A stretch of DNA of 6,424 nucleotides from an uncultured Actinomycetes bacterium. GTDB lineage: Bacteria > Actinomycetota > Actinomycetes > Nanopelagicales > Nanopelagicaceae. A program made the translations under genes and the position numbers. The DNA lies in NCBI GenBank assembly GCA_903907665.1, contig CAIVOW010000183.1, positions 1-6,424 on the forward strand, given 5' to 3'. Positions 5,026 through 6,424 of this stretch are shown here, in pieces. A model generated the notes under the pieces. The model had not been told where the DNA came from, searched no databases, and was given only the letters and a program-made list of their open reading frames with translations. Position 1 is the first letter of the stretch. The number at the start of each line of letters is the position of its first letter.

Positions 5026-6202
5026 CAATATTCTTTTCATCCCGGTCGGCAATATAGAAAATCACTAAGGCGATAGCAGTAATAACAGCTGCTGACCAAA
5101 GAGGCGATGTGTAACCGAATTTTTGAGCAATCAAGAAACCGCCAGCCGATGCGCCGATAGTGTTCCCAATGTTGAATGAAGCAATATTGGCTCCCGATGC
5201 AAGAGTGGGCGCGCTTTTGGCATAACGCATGACGCGAGTCTGTACCGCAGATGCTGGGGCAAATCCAAGAATTCCCATTAAGAATATGCAGATGATTGAA
5301 GCTGGCTTATTAGCCGCAGTAATTGCAAAGATCACAAGAATTACTAATAGCCCACCCAAGTAGCCACTTATTGTTGCCCGCAAATTCTTATCGGCTGATT
5401 TTCCACCAAAGTAGTTTCCGATAAATATGCCAATCCCAAAAAGAAAGAGGATGTAAGGGATTGTTGAATCGGCAAAATGTGTCACCTTGGTCAAGGTGTA
5501 GGCGATATAGGTAAACCCACCGAACATTCCACCGAAGCCAAAGATCGTAATGAATAGTGAGTACCAAACTTGGCGCTGCTTAAATACCTGAAGTTCTTCT
5601 CGGATAGTTCTAGGACCACTCTCAGAATCGTGCGGCGGATCAATAGGAACCAAAGCCAAAATCGCAAGGAAAGCTGCAATACCAATTCCGGAGATCGTAA
5701 TAAAAGTAGAGCGCCATCCAAAATGCTGACCAATCCATGTTCCAAATGGAACACCAAGCACATTTGCGACAGTCAATCCGGTAAACATAATTGAGACAGC
5801 TCTAGCTTTTTTATTTTGGTCTACAAGGTCTGTTGCGACAACAGCACCGATTCCAAAGAAAGCCCCGTGACAAAGAGCGGAAACCACCCGGCCAACCATC
5901 ATTATTGAAAATGTGTGTGCTACGCCACTAATAAAATTGCCCACAACAAAAAGTGTCATCAAACTAAGTAAAACTTTCTTTCGTTCTAATTTAGTTACTG
6001 CAATCGTTATAAAAACTCCTCCAAAGGCGACACTGATTGCGTACCCAGAAACCAGGTACCCAGCAGTCGCTGCTGAAATATGGAAGTCCGCCCCAATTTG
6101 GGGAAGTAATCCGATTGTTCCAAATTCGGTGAGACCGATTCCAAATCCACCAAGGGCGAGGGCGTACAGAGCTATGGGCATGATGGGAATGGTAGCCCCC
6201 AC
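5009..6202 (-). CDS. MFS transporter, DHA1 family, AraJ/YdhP-like
   Basis: This 397-residue inner-membrane protein has about twelve hydrophobic segments (roughly 8-28, 46-68, 77-95, 99-123, 135-157, 165-186, then 211-235, 247-266, 275-297, 300-322, 333-358, 364-385), split by a charged cytoplasmic loop at 187-210. Diagnostic DHA1/AraJ features are ALGGFGIGLTEF (16-27), RVVSALCHGAFFGIGA (105-120) and GVPFGTWIGQHFGWR (150-164). Motif A after TM2 is degenerate (TKLERKKV, 70-77). Relatives are proton-driven exporters of sugars, purines or drugs, but direction and substrate cannot be told here. The start is a GTG at 6202 supported by purine-rich GGGAAGAGGG just upstream on this strand (6206-6215); an ATG seven codons later is the alternative. 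It is divergent from the ABC ATPase gene across 100 bp, so the two transport genes may share control. Confidence 0.85.
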   Translation of the reverse strand: MGATIPIMPIALYALALGGFGIGLTEFGTIGLLPQIGADFHISAATAGYLVSGYAISVAFGGVFITIAVTKLERKKVLLSLMTLFVVGNFISGVAHTFSIMMVGRVVSALCHGAFFGIGAVVATDLVDQNKKARAVSIMFTGLTVANVLGVPFGTWIGQHFGWRSTFITISGIGIAAFLAILALVPIDPPHDSESGPRTIREELQVFKQRQVWYSLFITIFGFGGMFGGFTYIAYTLTKVTHFADSTIPYILFLFGIGIFIGNYFGGKSADKNLRATISGYLGGLLVILVIFAITAANKPASIICIFLMGILGFAPASAVQTRVMRYAKSAPTLASGANIASFNIGNTIGASAGGFLIAQKFGYTSPLWSAAVITAIALVIFYIADRDEKNIAKPAR

Positions 6203-6302
6203 TCGCCCTCTTCCCTAGATAACAGTTCCGTGATAATCAGAAAATAACTTTGACCAGTTAGGCAACACTGTTATTGTCGGCATCTGTGCCTAAGGGAGTT
6301 TT
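6203..6302. promoter_or_regulatory. Divergent transporter promoter region with inverted repeats
   Basis: This 100-base region separates two transporter genes. Two perfect inverted repeats interleave in it. ATAACAGT (6219-6226) pairs with ACTGTTAT (6267-6274), and TTAGGCA (6258-6264) pairs with TGCCTAA (6287-6293). An odd palindrome, TGATAATCA, lies at 6231-6239. The arms overlap the plus-strand promoter and flank its predicted transcription start, so they are candidate operators. No regulator gene is in the window. Confidence 0.5.
6250..6277 (+). promoter_or_regulatory. Candidate sigma-70-type promoter for the ABC transporter gene
   Basis: TTGACC (6250-6255) matches five of six -35 bases, and TATTGT (6272-6277) fits TAnnnT as a -10 after a 16-base spacer. 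Transcription would start near 6284, leaving a leader of about 20 bases with GGGAG at 6294-6298 as ribosome site four bases before the ATG. Confidence 0.55.
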
Positions 6303-6424
6303 ATGAATCATTCGCAAGCCGTTTTACAAATTAGAGGCTTGGATAAATCTTTCTATGCAACACATGCGGCGAACGATGTCCACTTTGATGTAAACGCTGG
6401 TGAAATTGTTGCGCTACTAGGAGA
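6303..6424 (+). CDS. ABC transporter ATP-binding protein, sugar/nucleoside type (3'-truncated by window edge)
   Basis: Only the first 40 codons are present. They encode the N-terminal beta strands of an ABC ATPase: LQIRGLDKSF at 8-17, AAND at 22-25, FDVNAGEIVALLG at 28-40. The sequence stops just before the expected Walker A lysine. The wording GEIVALLG preceded by AND is typical of the double-cassette ATPases of CUT2 sugar importers (RbsA, MglA, XylG) and of BMP-linked nucleoside importers (YufO/NupO). The two groups cannot be separated with this little sequence. The protein would act on the cytoplasmic face of the membrane and power uptake. The start is supported by GGGAG four bases upstream and by a good promoter at 6250-6277. 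Permease and binding-protein genes are expected downstream. Confidence 0.8.
   Translation, partial: MNHSQAVLQIRGLDKSFYATHAANDVHFDVNAGEIVALLG

Noticed and set aside
5491..5794. Open frames on both strands inside the MFS gene
   Set aside because: They overlap a continuous, family-consistent twelve-TM reading frame and show no independent start signal.
5913..6218. Plus-strand open frame of 101 codons opposite the MFS gene
   Set aside because: It is antisense to clear transmembrane coding sequence, with no ribosome site and no family features.
1..6424. tRNA, rRNA, CRISPR array, insertion sequence or phage-derived system
   Set aside because: No cloverleaf, spaced repeat array, transposase or terminal inverted repeats were found by reading both strands, and nearly every base is taken up by metabolic or transport genes.

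Overview
The window looks like a compact stretch of a free-living bacterial chromosome devoted to oxidation, reduction and transport of small sugar acids or hydroxyacids. Base composition is moderate (slightly AT-leaning by eye). Only 285 of 6424 bases lie outside genes. Gene ends abut or overlap, one gene appears to be leaderless, and the dehydrogenase, split-TPP and MFS proteins have an actinobacterial flavour. A streamlined freshwater actinobacterium (Nanopelagicales / acI type) would fit, but this is inferred from style and not from a marker gene.

Layout from left to right. (1) 1-447, +: C-terminal part of a zinc-type alcohol dehydrogenase resembling L-idonate 5-dehydrogenase, cut by the window edge. 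(2) 444-1523, -: a two-gene operon for a split thiamine-pyrophosphate (TPP) enzyme like sulfopyruvate/phosphonopyruvate decarboxylase, with the pyrimidine-binding subunit at 999-1523 and the TPP-binding subunit at 444-998. (3) 1591-2511, +: a D-2-hydroxyacid dehydrogenase, divergent from the TPP operon across 67 bp. (4) 2522-4410, -: a second D-2-hydroxyacid dehydrogenase followed, with a 4-base ATGA overlap, by a 3-hydroxyisobutyrate dehydrogenase-family reductase. (5) 4519-5025, +: a small P-loop kinase of shikimate kinase fold that lacks the usual shikimate-binding signatures. (6) 5009-6202, -: a 12-TM MFS transporter of the AraJ/DHA1 type. (7) 6303-end, +: the start of a sugar- or nucleoside-type ABC transporter ATPase.

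The genes can be read as a working set. The hydroxyacid dehydrogenases interconvert 2-hydroxyacids and 2-oxoacids, the split TPP enzyme decarboxylates a 2-oxoacid to an aldehyde, and the HIBADH-family enzyme reduces a semialdehyde. The kinase could phosphorylate a small polar substrate, and the two transporters move substrate in or out. The actual substrate cannot be read from the sequence. Sugar acids are favoured by the idonate-dehydrogenase-like gene; C3 sulfonates are an alternative suggested by the ComDE-like pair. No transcription regulator is present, but two of the three divergent intergenic regions hold short inverted repeats that could be operators. No tRNA, rRNA, CRISPR, insertion sequence or convincing terminator was seen.
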